Notes: generated from the sequence alone by a model not told the origin. Shown: positions 55,001 through 62,150, counted from the first letter of the stretch. The stretch: 64,000 nucleotides of DNA from Sulfurovum sp. (GCA_027082955.1 JALWTA010000038.1:60338-124337), one strand, 5' to 3'. Made by a program: numbers and translations.

Positions 55001-55489
55001 ACCCATTACCTCCCTTGAAATATCATGCTGAAAAGTACCGTAAACGATCTCTGCATTGACTCGATATTGATCTCCGTTAATGTTGTAAATTCTCGTTTTC
55101 GCATACTCGTTTTCAAGCTTTTTCATAGCAGTTTTGACTGCCAAATCATGTGCATTTCTGATCTCAAATGCCTTAGAATTTTCCTGATTTCCCTCATGAA
55201 ATTCCATCAAAACTGAGACACTTTTTGGGGCTGAAAATGTCACATCCATACCCGCTCTTCTCTCTGCATTTCCAGCATTGATTACCAATGCTTCACCCGT
55301 AATCGGGTGATAGCCATTGAGTAATTTTTCGTACATTTCAGGGGTGATCTCCAGCCCCTCTTGGAGTCCTAAAACTTCAAGACCCTTGCCGTAAAAATAT
55401 CCTTTCTCGGAATTTTTCTGATAGTAATTTTCTTTGGTAAGGTACCCTTGAGCCTGGGCAACGGATTGAGGTTTACTCATACTGACCAT
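52040..55489 (-). CDS. MobF-family relaxase-helicase (TrwC/TraI-like)
   Basis: 1149 residues. Relaxase domain at about 1-290 with Tyr at 16/22/23 and the HUH motif H155 and DPQLHSHNF (H170, H172); RecD-like helicase at about 430-870 with Walker A GDAGTGKT and VLIVDEAGMIG. It nicks oriT and unwinds the transferred strand. The last 250 residues are Arg-rich, overlap two other small genes in a second frame, and end in the tail shared with the Fic protein. AGGAGG precedes the ATG. Confidence 0.93.
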   Translation of the reverse strand: MVSMSKPQSVAQAQGYLTKENYYQKNSEKGYFYGKGLEVLGLQEGLEITPEMYEKLLNGYHPITGEALVINAGNAERRAGMDVTFSAPKSVSVLMEFHEGNQENSKAFEIRNAHDLAVKTAMKKLENEYAKTRIYNINGDQYRVNAEIVYGTFQHDISREVMGQIDPQLHSHNFIFSTVFYHDKEKNIVRNLALSNEEIYQNKMYLGQVYRSELAKNLKNLGYEIEVSDRKNGFFEIAGFEKNQLEEFSNRSKLIREVLPKYREKYPNMDENELLQVIVKDTKKAKKEIDREAVRKQNLQRMESVNIDKSMIEKLDDHEKKVVILEPLIQDHIDRSLENLTEKQSVFTREDLYKELLKYGLEYGYSEEIYQPFVAKRADLFQLDKNVFSTEKMIKAEKNIIFSIHENRGKGMVFEPYEGERINEFLEKNYSNMTAGQDKMVRFILGNEDQFIAIQGDAGTGKTYAAKAVKEFLEQHFPDQKIRGISYTGKASDGLEKESGIKSETVHSFLLKDAGRDERNRVLIVDEAGMIGSFQMNEIIENAKAKGDKVVFIGDTKQFKSIAAGRAFADMQKYGIKTVHMNEVLRQESDYTKESVSLLKSREVEKSINVLQSRDKIIENSTDDLREKISGTFANLSKKRQKETLIISSTNKDRRAINDRIREKLGKGGRSYEVYENVSLQGISAHYTQEYKQGYHVVIDGKIKGFKKGEQLEIKEILDDKRILVSGKDRRSKEKILNVYDHGSSLQVYRRTQKSFEKGDVIVFNKNRKISKKTNVRVRNGERAVIKSINKKGDIVTDTGKRFNIHKMNYIDHGYAITDVKAQGVTTKSVMILAKSDMANFNSFYTQITRAKQDITLYTDNLEQLKANIGKEIEDKSTLDYTIRIKEKGEKTHERSDTQRATGDQKSLGRDTKRAGAAENRDVRDQQNDSRILRATRTVLTRTGRRIKGRGQQLARVLRERTVQAIRRNSYYEKAVAKLKEQRRHTHGRTSTIRQTQSKAHDTRRREDARRLARVGALQSDITRTQGRSLRKGQNRVHGLSRVDMARDQFHPKMLLQTDVSDRMARGRRSDQSVRRERDSNRHDDGRRVGIKESFKQFMKQHKGKEVEMVDAKSAQRSSPQQPAKQHSKETAKEFFKRRQLERERDRGR
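52042..52176. repeat. 135-bp direct repeat, copy in the relaxase gene
   Basis: The source or sister copy of the 50715 repeat; the relaxase frame is used in both. The boundary at the stop codon suggests selection for the encoded tail. Confidence 0.95.
52222..52530 (-). CDS. Small conserved-looking conjugation protein, overprinted on the relaxase
   Basis: A 102-residue protein in another frame of the relaxase 3' part. AAAGGAG stands 10 bases before the ATG. It has a cysteine pattern ACMDCPAS..YCKQMYLIVW and ends with CDGREIA. This CxxCP...CYC...CDG layout looks like a small zinc or Fe-S protein met near transfer genes in this lineage. Unlike the relaxase frame, which is Arg-rich and low in complexity, this frame has normal composition. 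Confidence 0.72.
   Translation of the reverse strand: MEEHPLYGKPKVKHMILDEEKMQDGLQESEHFSPTLRVLKDDHLEKVKTACMDCPASIWHATNSTLKCYCKQMYLIVWQEGDDPIKACDGREIAIVMMMEEE
52627..52812 (-). CDS. Small coiled-coil protein, overprinted on the relaxase
   Basis: 61 residues, MNDQILKELQEIKNLLAEIQ with clear heptad hydrophobics, followed by an acidic end. AAGGAG is nine bases before the ATG. It is translated in a different frame from the relaxase that covers it. Could be a relaxosome accessory or chaperone; only its coiled coil is visible. Confidence 0.68.
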   Translation of the reverse strand: MNDQILKELQEIKNLLAEIQREQVQQKTEMLEINKTTLGFYGLLEQFLHELDEELKAEGNN

Positions 55490-56025
55490 GACCGGTAAAC
55501 CTCCTTTTTTAACACCTTACAGGCTTGCGACATTGTGTCGTGAGCGTTAGGTGTGAATGCTATACTAAATGTTTCGGATAGATGCGAAGCATCAAGGAGA
55601 AACCCTGCCCATCTCTGCCGGCACCACTGCTGCCGGCAGAGATACAAACCTTTCCAAACCACATCTCTTTTCATAATCGTTTCTCTCCCGTAAAATCACT
55701 GGAGGAATGCCGGGCATTCCTCCAGAAAAAAGCCAATTTAAAAATTGGCAACACAGAGCATCCCGTAGGGTATTGCTCCTAACAAACTTTAAACGGATTG
55801 GAAGCTCGCCAGGTAGCGTAAGCGGCTCTAGCCAACTCTTGTGAATTACCTGCATTTCATCGCCGTGTGTTTTGCGTTGTGATTAACCGGCACGGTTAAT
55901 CATCGTTAGCAAATAAATCACGGTGTGAAATAGTGAGTAAGCGAACGGCAAGTTATTCATCTGATTGGCGTAACCCCCGAACTGAGACAAAGAGCGTTCC
56001 CCGGTAGGGGAACTGCCGGCATGAA
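55490..56025. other. Hairpin-rich non-coding region, candidate oriT
   Basis: 536 bp between relaxase and virB6 without a convincing gene. Inverted repeats: ACACCTTAC/GTTAGGTGT around CGACA-TTG-TGTCG (55511-55554), GATGC/GCATC (55581), ATCTCTGCCGGCA/TGCCGGCAGAGAT (55611-55643), CTGGAGGAATGCC-G-GGCATTCCTCCAG (55699-55725), GCCAATTT/AAATTGGC (55732), TGATTAACCG/CGGTTAATCA (55880-55902), GTTCCCC/GGGGAAC (55996-56013). Position beside a MobF relaxase suggests oriT; the nick site cannot be named. Confidence 0.6.
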
Positions 56026-56910
56026 TCAATCCTTGCCTCTGTAAAATCTTCTTTGCTCTCTGCGGTCTTTCCAGTTTCTGTATGCTCTAAAGGGTGCAGA
56101 TGCTTGAGCACCGGCTGAACCCGGAAGATGCTCGATCGATGCACCTGCCAACTGCTGTGCAATTTCTCTAGCCATCAAAACTGCCAAGCCCAAAAAAATT
56201 GTAAGAATTGCTATCTCAACACTTTGTGCAAACATATTTGATGACACCTGAGCCTTTGCCGTATCGATCACCTGCCGATAGCTTCCATCCAAAGCGTTCA
56301 AAAATACACCGACTATTAAAACGGTCAGGGTATTTGCAATGATCAGTTTCATCCAGTTTGAAAAGATCTCTTTGAACCAGCTGTATAAACTGCTGTAGAT
56401 CATAATAGGCGAGATCATGATCAGGACTTTAAGCATGAGTGTTGTGCTTGCCATGATCCATACGGTCAATACAGAGAAGACGACAAACCCAGCCATGAGA
56501 ATAATGGCAGATGTATACCCCTCTATCGGCACCATAGAGCGATCCATGTCTATCATTCTTACCGAAACATCAAAAGTCTTTTTCAGGAGTTCATCCATTC
56601 TTGCAAAAAGTGATGTGCTTCCGCTTGCCCAGGAGTTCATCCCGTCTATTGCATCGGATATCAGTTGAATCCATGCAGGATTAAACACGACTGCCACCAC
56701 AGCCATCTTGAGTGCTGCATCAAAGATGAGACCTTTGAGCGGATCTTCGCTCTTTCCTGCAAGGATCAAATACCCCCGGAACATCACCCAAGCGACGATA
56801 TATGCGTAGATGATATCTTCAAGTGCATTTACCTGTGGCTGCACCGCTGCGGCTGTAAGATGAGAAACAAGTACATTGATTTTTTCCTCGATCAGTTTGA
56901 AAATCATCAT
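56026..56910 (-). CDS. VirB6/TrbL-like inner-membrane protein of type IV secretion
   Basis: 294 residues with five to six membrane segments (ALEDIIYAYIVAWVMFRGYLI, SAIILMAGFVVFSVLTVW, MLKVLIMISPIMIYSSLY, and others) and WFKEIFSNWMKL, the VirB6 core pattern. In full systems it forms the inner-membrane channel. Overlaps the EexN-like gene by four bases. The rest of the channel genes is missing. Confidence 0.85.
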   Translation of the reverse strand: MMIFKLIEEKINVLVSHLTAAAVQPQVNALEDIIYAYIVAWVMFRGYLILAGKSEDPLKGLIFDAALKMAVVAVVFNPAWIQLISDAIDGMNSWASGSTSLFARMDELLKKTFDVSVRMIDMDRSMVPIEGYTSAIILMAGFVVFSVLTVWIMASTTLMLKVLIMISPIMIYSSLYSWFKEIFSNWMKLIIANTLTVLIVGVFLNALDGSYRQVIDTAKAQVSSNMFAQSVEIAILTIFLGLAVLMAREIAQQLAGASIEHLPGSAGAQASAPFRAYRNWKDRREQRRFYRGKD

Positions 56911-57179
56911 TTGCTCCAGTCGGTATACTTGTAGCGTTTGGATTGAAGATCCGCTTTACCAGCATTGTTGCAGTCGGTCATTATCGGATATGTCATACTT
57001 GTCATGTATCGGCACTCTTTCAATCGTGCCTCTCTAAGATCCTTGTGATCAAGATAGTATTGAACCGTTTTGAAAGAGGCAGCCTCTTTGACTGTCTCTT
57101 TGATCTCTTGCTTTGTATCATTACCGCAGCCGGTGAGTGCCAGTAACAGAGTGACGGCGAGTAGTGTCATGTGTCTCAT
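56907..57179 (-). CDS. EexN-like entry-exclusion lipoprotein
   Basis: About 90 residues with a lipobox (LLALTGCGN) and the EexN pattern VQYYLDHKDLREARLKEC..DCNNAGKA. Such proteins stop the carrier from receiving a second copy of the same plasmid by acting on the incoming system's VirB6. Placed between virB5 and virB6, as eex is in IncN plasmids. Its ATG overlaps the virB5 stop. Confidence 0.85.
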   Translation of the reverse strand: MRHMTLLAVTLLLALTGCGNDTKQEIKETVKEAASFKTVQYYLDHKDLREARLKECRYMTSMTYPIMTDCNNAGKADLQSKRYKYTDWSK

Positions 57180-57892
57180 CAGTTCCCCCAATTTGTGTAT
57201 TTATGGCGATTGGATCTCATGATCTGCTCGCTTTGTCTACGATCAACCCGCGCTTTGGATCTGTTCTGTGCTTCCATCATTTCAACCTGGGTCTTGATGA
57301 TCTCCAGCTGTGCCAGCTGCATCTGAATAGCGTTGGCAACATCGGCGGACTGTTTGATATCTTCACTGTGCGCTCTTTTGTCGGAGAGCTGCTGCAAATT
57401 CTGCATGATCCGCTTGAGCTTCTGTGTTGTGTGTTGGTAGGTGGCGATCTCCTGCACATTCCGTACCATTTCACTTTTGCAGATCCTCTTTTGATCGTCG
57501 TTCATGTAGTCGTAGTTACAATCATCAAAAAGATTGTATTGATCAAACAGCTGCTTTGCATAAGCACCGATCTGAGACCTGGGATGATCTACAATGTCGT
57601 TGGTAAGATCCATGAAGTCCAGGGAGTAGTTATCCATAAACTCCATGAGCTGCTGCATCTCCTGTTGGAATGAGATAATATCTCTGATCCCTGTTTTTGC
57701 AAGCAGTTCATCACGGTAGTTTTGGATTGTGTGTCTCCAGCGTTCCGCCTGCTTCGCGTACTCCGCTACCGCTTTGGCTGTCTGTGTCGGATCAAAGACG
57801 ATATCGCCTGCTCCAAATATTGCAAAGGATGAAGTAGTCATTACAGATACCGCAGCGATTGAGATTCCGATTTTTTTGAGTGTGTGTGTCAT
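57179..57892 (-). CDS. VirB5/TrbJ-like type IV secretion protein
   Basis: 237 residues, signal peptide (ISIAAVSVMTTSSFAI), then long helices with GAGDIVFDPTQTAKAVAEYAKQ, the TrbJ/VirB5 pattern. VirB5 sits at the pilus tip and affects attachment. The C-terminus NRHKYTNWGN resembles that of the neighbouring EexN-like protein (KRYKYTDWSK). Confidence 0.83.
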   Translation of the reverse strand: MTHTLKKIGISIAAVSVMTTSSFAIFGAGDIVFDPTQTAKAVAEYAKQAERWRHTIQNYRDELLAKTGIRDIISFQQEMQQLMEFMDNYSLDFMDLTNDIVDHPRSQIGAYAKQLFDQYNLFDDCNYDYMNDDQKRICKSEMVRNVQEIATYQHTTQKLKRIMQNLQQLSDKRAHSEDIKQSADVANAIQMQLAQLEIIKTQVEMMEAQNRSKARVDRRQSEQIMRSNRHKYTNWGN

Positions 57893-58179
57893 GTGTTATC
57901 CTTTGTGTATATGTTGATGATTCTTTCTGCTTCATTTACCAAACGCTCTTGATTAGCCATAAGATCCTCAATAACATTTTCAAGTACTCTGATTTCGTTT
58001 GTTGTTTTGGTACCTCCTTCTAGTTGTTTTAAACGATTTAAGAGCTTTTTAGGCAAATGGCTATCCTCACCTATGCCTAGAAGCTCTATGAGCTTATTTT
58101 CGCTAATTCTGAGCCAATACGCAGCAGCTATCGTATTGCCGCCGCACTGCTCTTGGACAAACCGCTCTATACTTTGCAT
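57889..58179 (-). CDS. Hypothetical helical protein
   Basis: 96 residues from ATG 58179 (AGGAG ahead). SIERFVQEQCGGNTIAAAYWLRISENKLIELLGI looks like a helix-turn-helix, then an acidic helical tail. It may be a DNA-binding regulator of the VirB5-Eex-VirB6 unit, whose start it overlaps. Confidence 0.6.
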   Translation of the reverse strand: MQSIERFVQEQCGGNTIAAAYWLRISENKLIELLGIGEDSHLPKKLLNRLKQLEGGTKTTNEIRVLENVIEDLMANQERLVNEAERIINIYTKDNT

Positions 58180-58180
58180 T

Positions 58181-58336
58181 CTATTTCTCCTTTTGTTTGT
58201 ATTCATACTGGGCATATATGATCATTCCTGCCCCAATCAGGGTGATCAAAGGCTCTACCGATTCAAATCCCACAATGCTCTCTGCAATCAGCCATGCACC
58301 GATAAAAGCCTGTATATAAGACTCAAAATGTTTCAT
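58181..58336 (-). CDS. 51-residue membrane protein
   Basis: A short protein not in the track: MKHFESYIQAFIGAWLIAES, then SVEPLITLIGAGMIIYAQYEYKQ. Two short membrane segments. Its stop is one base from the next ATG and its start overlaps the preceding gene by four bases, so coupling supports it. Confidence 0.6.
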   Translation of the reverse strand: MKHFESYIQAFIGAWLIAESIVGFESVEPLITLIGAGMIIYAQYEYKQKEK

Positions 58337-58647
58337 TTTGGCTGGTTCCGTTTGTGAAAGTCATCAAAAAACTCTTCCTCATTGTCATAGTCCCTGATAC
58401 TTTTTTGGCGGATCTTGACATCTTGCAGTATCTCGATACAAAGTTGATGCTTTGCCGCAAATGCTTCAAGCCGATCACGAAATGTTTTCGTCACAAACCT
58501 GTCAGCCAAACACAGATGCCAGCAGCTCAAACTATGATCGAAGATCCAACACCCTTTAAACGCTTTGTTTTGTGGCTTTAGTTTTTTAATCTCTTCTTTG
58601 ATCCAGTAGGTTTCAGGCTGTTTGCAGCCAAGGTATATGTTGTGCAT
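58333..58647 (-). CDS. Hypothetical protein
   Basis: 104 residues from ATG 58647 behind AGGAGG. It has an aromatic/Cys-rich middle (GCWIFDHSLSCWHLCLADRF) and an acidic end. No family recognised. Lies in the operon between the replication gene and the transfer genes. Confidence 0.6.
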   Translation of the reverse strand: MHNIYLGCKQPETYWIKEEIKKLKPQNKAFKGCWIFDHSLSCWHLCLADRFVTKTFRDRLEAFAAKHQLCIEILQDVKIRQKSIRDYDNEEEFFDDFHKRNQPK

Positions 58648-58656
58648 GATCACCTC

Positions 58657-59493
58657 CTATGCAGACTTTTGCTTTTGATGAATCCACAGATAAAGATCCT
58701 TTTTGGCATAGCCGTAGTCATCCGTACCGTCATCGAAAAAGAGATGCAGGTGGCTGCCGACATCTACCACACGGTTGATTTGCTTATTTCCCAGTGAATA
58801 CCCGACTAACTGCGTATAGTCAAACTCCTCTATCTTCTTTTTCGCCTCTTCCTTTTCTTTTTGATCGAGATATTCGGATCTCCAGGTTAAAAAAGCAGAT
58901 TGGGCATCACTGTTACCTGCACGGATTCTCTTACGCATACTTGCTTTGTATGCCGGTGGATTTTTTGCGGATGAGGAGTAATCATCAAGCCATTTTGAAA
59001 AAAGCGGATCGTTTTCTATCTCTGTCTCTGTGTCTATCTCTAACTCTATCTCTTTCTCTGTGTCTGTCTCTATAGGACTTTTTTTGGACAATTTTGGACA
59101 ATGTCCAATTTCACTGTTTTGTTTACTTTTTTCTCTTTGTTCTCTTTTAATTTGTGCCCATTTGGTTTCGCTTCCTATCATATTTTGAGTTTCCACCATA
59201 AACAAAGTGCCATCATCCCATTTCTCCATCAGACCTAAACTGAGAAATAAATCCACACCTACTTTAACCGTGTCAATATTTGTTCCTGTTATACTTGCAA
59301 GCATTTTAGGAGAGTAAGGAATAGTGTCTCGAAAGTAAAGCTTTCCTTCCGTTTTTACGCTCTTTAACAAAAGCTTTAAATAAAAGTTTATATAGTCAGC
59401 TCCATTATCCATATCTTCTATAATCTTAATTTCATCACGATCATAAAAATCATCTTTTAATTTCAGCCAATAATACCGTTTCTCTTTTGCCAT
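58657..59493 (-). CDS. Replication initiation-type protein (phage replisome organizer N-terminal domain)
   Basis: 278 residues. The N-terminal 110 residues (YYWLKLKDDFYDRDEIKIIEDMDNG..YINFYLKLLLKS) match the phage replisome organizer winged helix. A hexamer-like low-complexity linker encodes ETDTEKEIELEIDTETE. ATG 59493 follows GGGG and replaces the longer track start. It may start replication of the excised circle. Confidence 0.82.
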   Translation of the reverse strand: MAKEKRYYWLKLKDDFYDRDEIKIIEDMDNGADYINFYLKLLLKSVKTEGKLYFRDTIPYSPKMLASITGTNIDTVKVGVDLFLSLGLMEKWDDGTLFMVETQNMIGSETKWAQIKREQREKSKQNSEIGHCPKLSKKSPIETDTEKEIELEIDTETEIENDPLFSKWLDDYSSSAKNPPAYKASMRKRIRAGNSDAQSAFLTWRSEYLDQKEKEEAKKKIEEFDYTQLVGYSLGNKQINRVVDVGSHLHLFFDDGTDDYGYAKKDLYLWIHQKQKSA

Positions 59494-59503
59494 GCCAAAC
59501 CCC

Positions 59504-59722
59504 TTAGTTTTCATCTGCGAGGACACGGGCAAGATCCGGCACCGGGAAAAGTACTCGTCTCCGTTCCTTTTTTGCTACCTTTGCAAGATCGCAGCCTCTT
59601 TTTAATTGCCGATCCAAAGTTGGGATAGATAACCCCAGCAATGTGCAAACCTCTTTTTTACCGACATAGAGCCTTCCGGGGTACATCTCCATGATCATCT
59701 CTTTTGCTTCTTGATATGTCAC
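59504..59722 (-). CDS. Helix-turn-helix protein, AlpA/excisionase-like
   Basis: 72 residues, LYVGKKEVCTLLGLSIPTLDRQLKRGCDLAK is a MerR/AlpA-like winged helix-turn-helix. Such proteins act as excisionase or as a switch for integrase genes. First gene of the minus-strand operon, facing the 174-residue gene across a shared promoter region. Confidence 0.8.
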   Translation of the reverse strand: MTYQEAKEMIMEMYPGRLYVGKKEVCTLLGLSIPTLDRQLKRGCDLAKVAKKERRRVLFPVPDLARVLADEN

Positions 59723-59859
59723 AATATATCCTTTCTATATTGAAATTATATTTCTAATTGTAATAATATTTTATTTAGACATCACTTAGGTGTCTGATAT
59801 ATTATTTCAAATAAAGCTATCTTTCTATACAATCTGAAATAATATACCAAGGAAGCCAC

Positions 59860-60384
59860 ATGTCTTTACAAGGAAAACATTTAGCAAAATTTTTAGGATT
59901 TACTATCCAAGGTGCTAACAAATGGAAGAGAGAGAAAGCAGAAAGACCCATTATTTTGTTCCTCGAAAAATACTTCACAGATAAAGATCTGGAAGAATTC
60001 CTGACGACCGGCAAGGTAAGCCGTCTGGAGAGCCAAAAGATCGATGATGATTTCAAAAATCTAATCCTCGATGATCATATGCTGCACAATGTCAAATTTA
60101 AGCTGATGACCCTATCTGGCGGCACATTCAAAATGTTGGAAATTTTGCAAGATGCATTAAAAGACATTGACCCTAATGACGATGAGTTTACGCTGGAGAA
60201 CGCCAAACAACGCCTGATAGACCGGATTTATGCTGTAGAGAAAAACAGCATGTTTAAAACAAAAGCCAAAAAAGAGGGTGTTGCCAAATGGATAAAGGAT
60301 TATTTATCCAAAGCTGAAGTCTATGCTATGGTAAAATATCCACAAACAATCATTAAATTAACTTCACACAAGGAAAAAGAATGA
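59860..60384 (+). CDS. Probable repressor-like DNA-binding protein
   Basis: 174 residues. GKHLAKFLGFTIQGANKWKREKAERP fits a Cro/CI-type helix-turn-helix; the rest is helical and acidic. It is divergent from the AlpA-like gene over about 140 bp, the usual seat of a master regulator in such elements. Function is inferred. Confidence 0.65.
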   Translation: MSLQGKHLAKFLGFTIQGANKWKREKAERPIILFLEKYFTDKDLEEFLTTGKVSRLESQKIDDDFKNLILDDHMLHNVKFKLMTLSGGTFKMLEILQDALKDIDPNDDEFTLENAKQRLIDRIYAVEKNSMFKTKAKKEGVAKWIKDYLSKAEVYAMVKYPQTIIKLTSHKEKE

Positions 60385-61196
60385 AAATCAAAACAATCCT
60401 AACTGCTGCTGCACTCACCATCATCTCTGCCAATGCCGGCTTTTTCGATCATGACAAAGCATATTATGACAAACACCCCGAAGAGGCTCAATCCAAATTC
60501 AAACTATGCGAAAAGGGTATAGTCACCGCACTAAAAAGCGGGGATATGGCTTTGGCAGAGAAATACGACAAAGATCCCGAATGTAAAGCCGCACGGATCT
60601 CCTACAAAGAACACCGCTCCAAGATCCGTAAAGCCAAGTATGAAGCGGAACGTAAAAAAAGAGAAGAAGAAAGAGCCAAAAAACAGGCTGCATTTGATCA
60701 GGTACACAAAGAATATCTTACCAAACTTCAGCCTCTAAAGTATGATGCTTTCATGGCTGCCAGAAAGGAAGCTTGCGGCGATAGACTGATGTTCTTTAGT
60801 GATGATCTATCCGTCCAAGCTGCCAAATGCAAAGCCTGGAATGAACTCAAAAAAGAGAAAGAGAATGCTGCCATTGATGATATTATCAAACAGCATCCAG
60901 GAGATCAACTGATTGCCTACGAAAAAAAGAGCTGCACAAACTATTCAAATCCAAACTGCCGCATTGCCCAAATCGCATTAGACAAAGCTGTCAACGAGCA
61001 AAAACAAAGATACCTTTCTGATATTGCTTCACTCAAAAAGGATTTCAACGAGTGTCAAAAAAAGTTTGCGCCGCTTTACCTTCACAATAAATTCAATGAA
61101 GCAGCCAAAATCGAAAACACATTCAAGTGTAAAACTGCCAAAGAAGCAGCCATGCAAAAGTTTCATACATTCTCTTTGCTGCATCCGATCAAGTAG
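60381..61196 (+). CDS. Secreted protein with repeated EexN-like Cys units
   Basis: 271 residues with a signal peptide (ILTAAALTIISANAG). AYYDKHPEEAQSKFKLC..DPECKAA resembles the EexN unit. Three more Cys pairs follow (ACGDRL..KCKAW, SCTNYSNPNCRIAQ, ECQKKF..KCKTA), separated by charged helices. It appears to be a string of four related units, perhaps an enlarged exclusion or surface protein. Overlaps the repressor-like gene by four bases. Confidence 0.65.
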   Translation: MKIKTILTAAALTIISANAGFFDHDKAYYDKHPEEAQSKFKLCEKGIVTALKSGDMALAEKYDKDPECKAARISYKEHRSKIRKAKYEAERKKREEERAKKQAAFDQVHKEYLTKLQPLKYDAFMAARKEACGDRLMFFSDDLSVQAAKCKAWNELKKEKENAAIDDIIKQHPGDQLIAYEKKSCTNYSNPNCRIAQIALDKAVNEQKQRYLSDIASLKKDFNECQKKFAPLYLHNKFNEAAKIENTFKCKTAKEAAMQKFHTFSLLHPIK

Positions 61197-61248
61197 TTTT
61201 CTATTTATGATATAATGATACATTCTAAAACACACAAAAGAGGATACT

Positions 61249-61467
61249 ATGGTTCAAAAGATGGAGCTTGATATCGAAACTATTTTTGAAGAGCTGCACA
61301 CTATTGAAATGGATGACAATACCAAAGAACTATTGCAAAATGGTGTGCCTGCCTATATCAAAGAGCCGGGGATGGCAAACGGTTTTATGATCAAACTCTA
61401 TCCCAACGGAACCAAAGAGACAGTACATATAGACGCATCTTTTAACGAAACGGTTGTAAACCTCTAA
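61249..61467 (+). CDS. Probable antitoxin partner of the zeta toxin
   Basis: 72-residue acidic protein directly ahead of the zeta-like toxin (3-bp gap), with GAGGATACT before the ATG. It does not look like classical epsilon antitoxin. The KLYPNGTKETV turn recalls the small protein at 50197. Assignment rests on gene order. Confidence 0.65.
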   Translation: MVQKMELDIETIFEELHTIEMDDNTKELLQNGVPAYIKEPGMANGFMIKLYPNGTKETVHIDASFNETVVNL

Positions 61468-61470
61468 GCT

Positions 61471-62100
61471 ATGGCACAAAAACTTTTCATCCTTGCCGGT
61501 CCAAACGGATCGGGCAAATCTACTCTCTACAGAAAACTCATAGGAAAATACAAAGCTCTCAAAAAACTCCCCTTTGTAAATCCTGACGATATCGCCAAAG
61601 AGATCTTCGGAGATTTTTTACCCGACGGCTCCAAAGAGAGCAATCAAAAGATGCTACATGCAGGGAAAGAAGCGATAAAAAGGCGCAAACAGTTTTTAGA
61701 AGACGGCATAAGCTTTGGTGTGGAAACCACTTTTTCCGGCAATAGCGAAAAACAGCTCATAAATGATGCCATTGCAAAAGGCTATGATCTTTACATTGTC
61801 TATGTTGCGCTTAGCGATCCTTTGCTCAATGTGCAAAGAGTGCGTGCGAGAGTGCAAAACAAAGGTCACTTCGTTGATCCTGCTATTATTGTAAGACGCT
61901 ATCACAAAAGTATTCAGCAAATTGCCGAAGTTGCAGCACAAACAAAAGCTCTCTATCTGTTTGACAATTCACAAACACACTATAAGCGTATTGCATCACT
62001 TCGAAGATCCGGCGCAAGAGGAGAGCAAAATATCATACTCAACACTCCCTTACCTGAATGGTCAAAAGAGATTATTTCCAACATCATTCAATCCCACTAA
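61471..62100 (+). CDS. Zeta-toxin-family kinase
   Basis: 209 residues, Walker A ILAGPNGSGKSTLYR, FVNPDDIAKEIF and GVETTFSGNSEKQLI. Zeta toxins phosphorylate UDP-N-acetylglucosamine and block wall synthesis. With the preceding gene it would hold the element in the cell. Its stop codon is followed at once by an inverted copy of the tmRNA T-arm. Confidence 0.85.
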   Translation: MAQKLFILAGPNGSGKSTLYRKLIGKYKALKKLPFVNPDDIAKEIFGDFLPDGSKESNQKMLHAGKEAIKRRKQFLEDGISFGVETTFSGNSEKQLINDAIAKGYDLYIVYVALSDPLLNVQRVRARVQNKGHFVDPAIIVRRYHKSIQQIAEVAAQTKALYLFDNSQTHYKRIASLRRSGARGEQNIILNTPLPEWSKEIISNIIQSH

Positions 62101-62129
62101 TGGGAATTGAACCCGGTTCCCAAATCCAT

Positions 62130-62150
62130 GTGGTACACGAATCGGTACAC
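62130..62150. promoter_or_regulatory. Right integrase arm sites
   Basis: GTGGTACAC-GAAT-CGGTACAC, the same pair and length as at 47255-47275, 51 bp before the right core repeat. Matches only at the two ends suggest binding sites for the element's integrase. Confidence 0.65.

Noticed and set aside
55511-55554. True integron attC site
   Set aside because: No IntI-type integrase or cassette array is present and one box base differs; a transfer-origin hairpin is more likely.
55592-56162. ORFs of 60-87 residues in the hairpin region
   Set aside because: They run through palindromes, have no good ribosome site and no protein-like composition.
62101-62125. tRNA gene at the right end
   Set aside because: Only the T-arm sequence is present, inverted; no acceptor or anticodon stem could be built around it.
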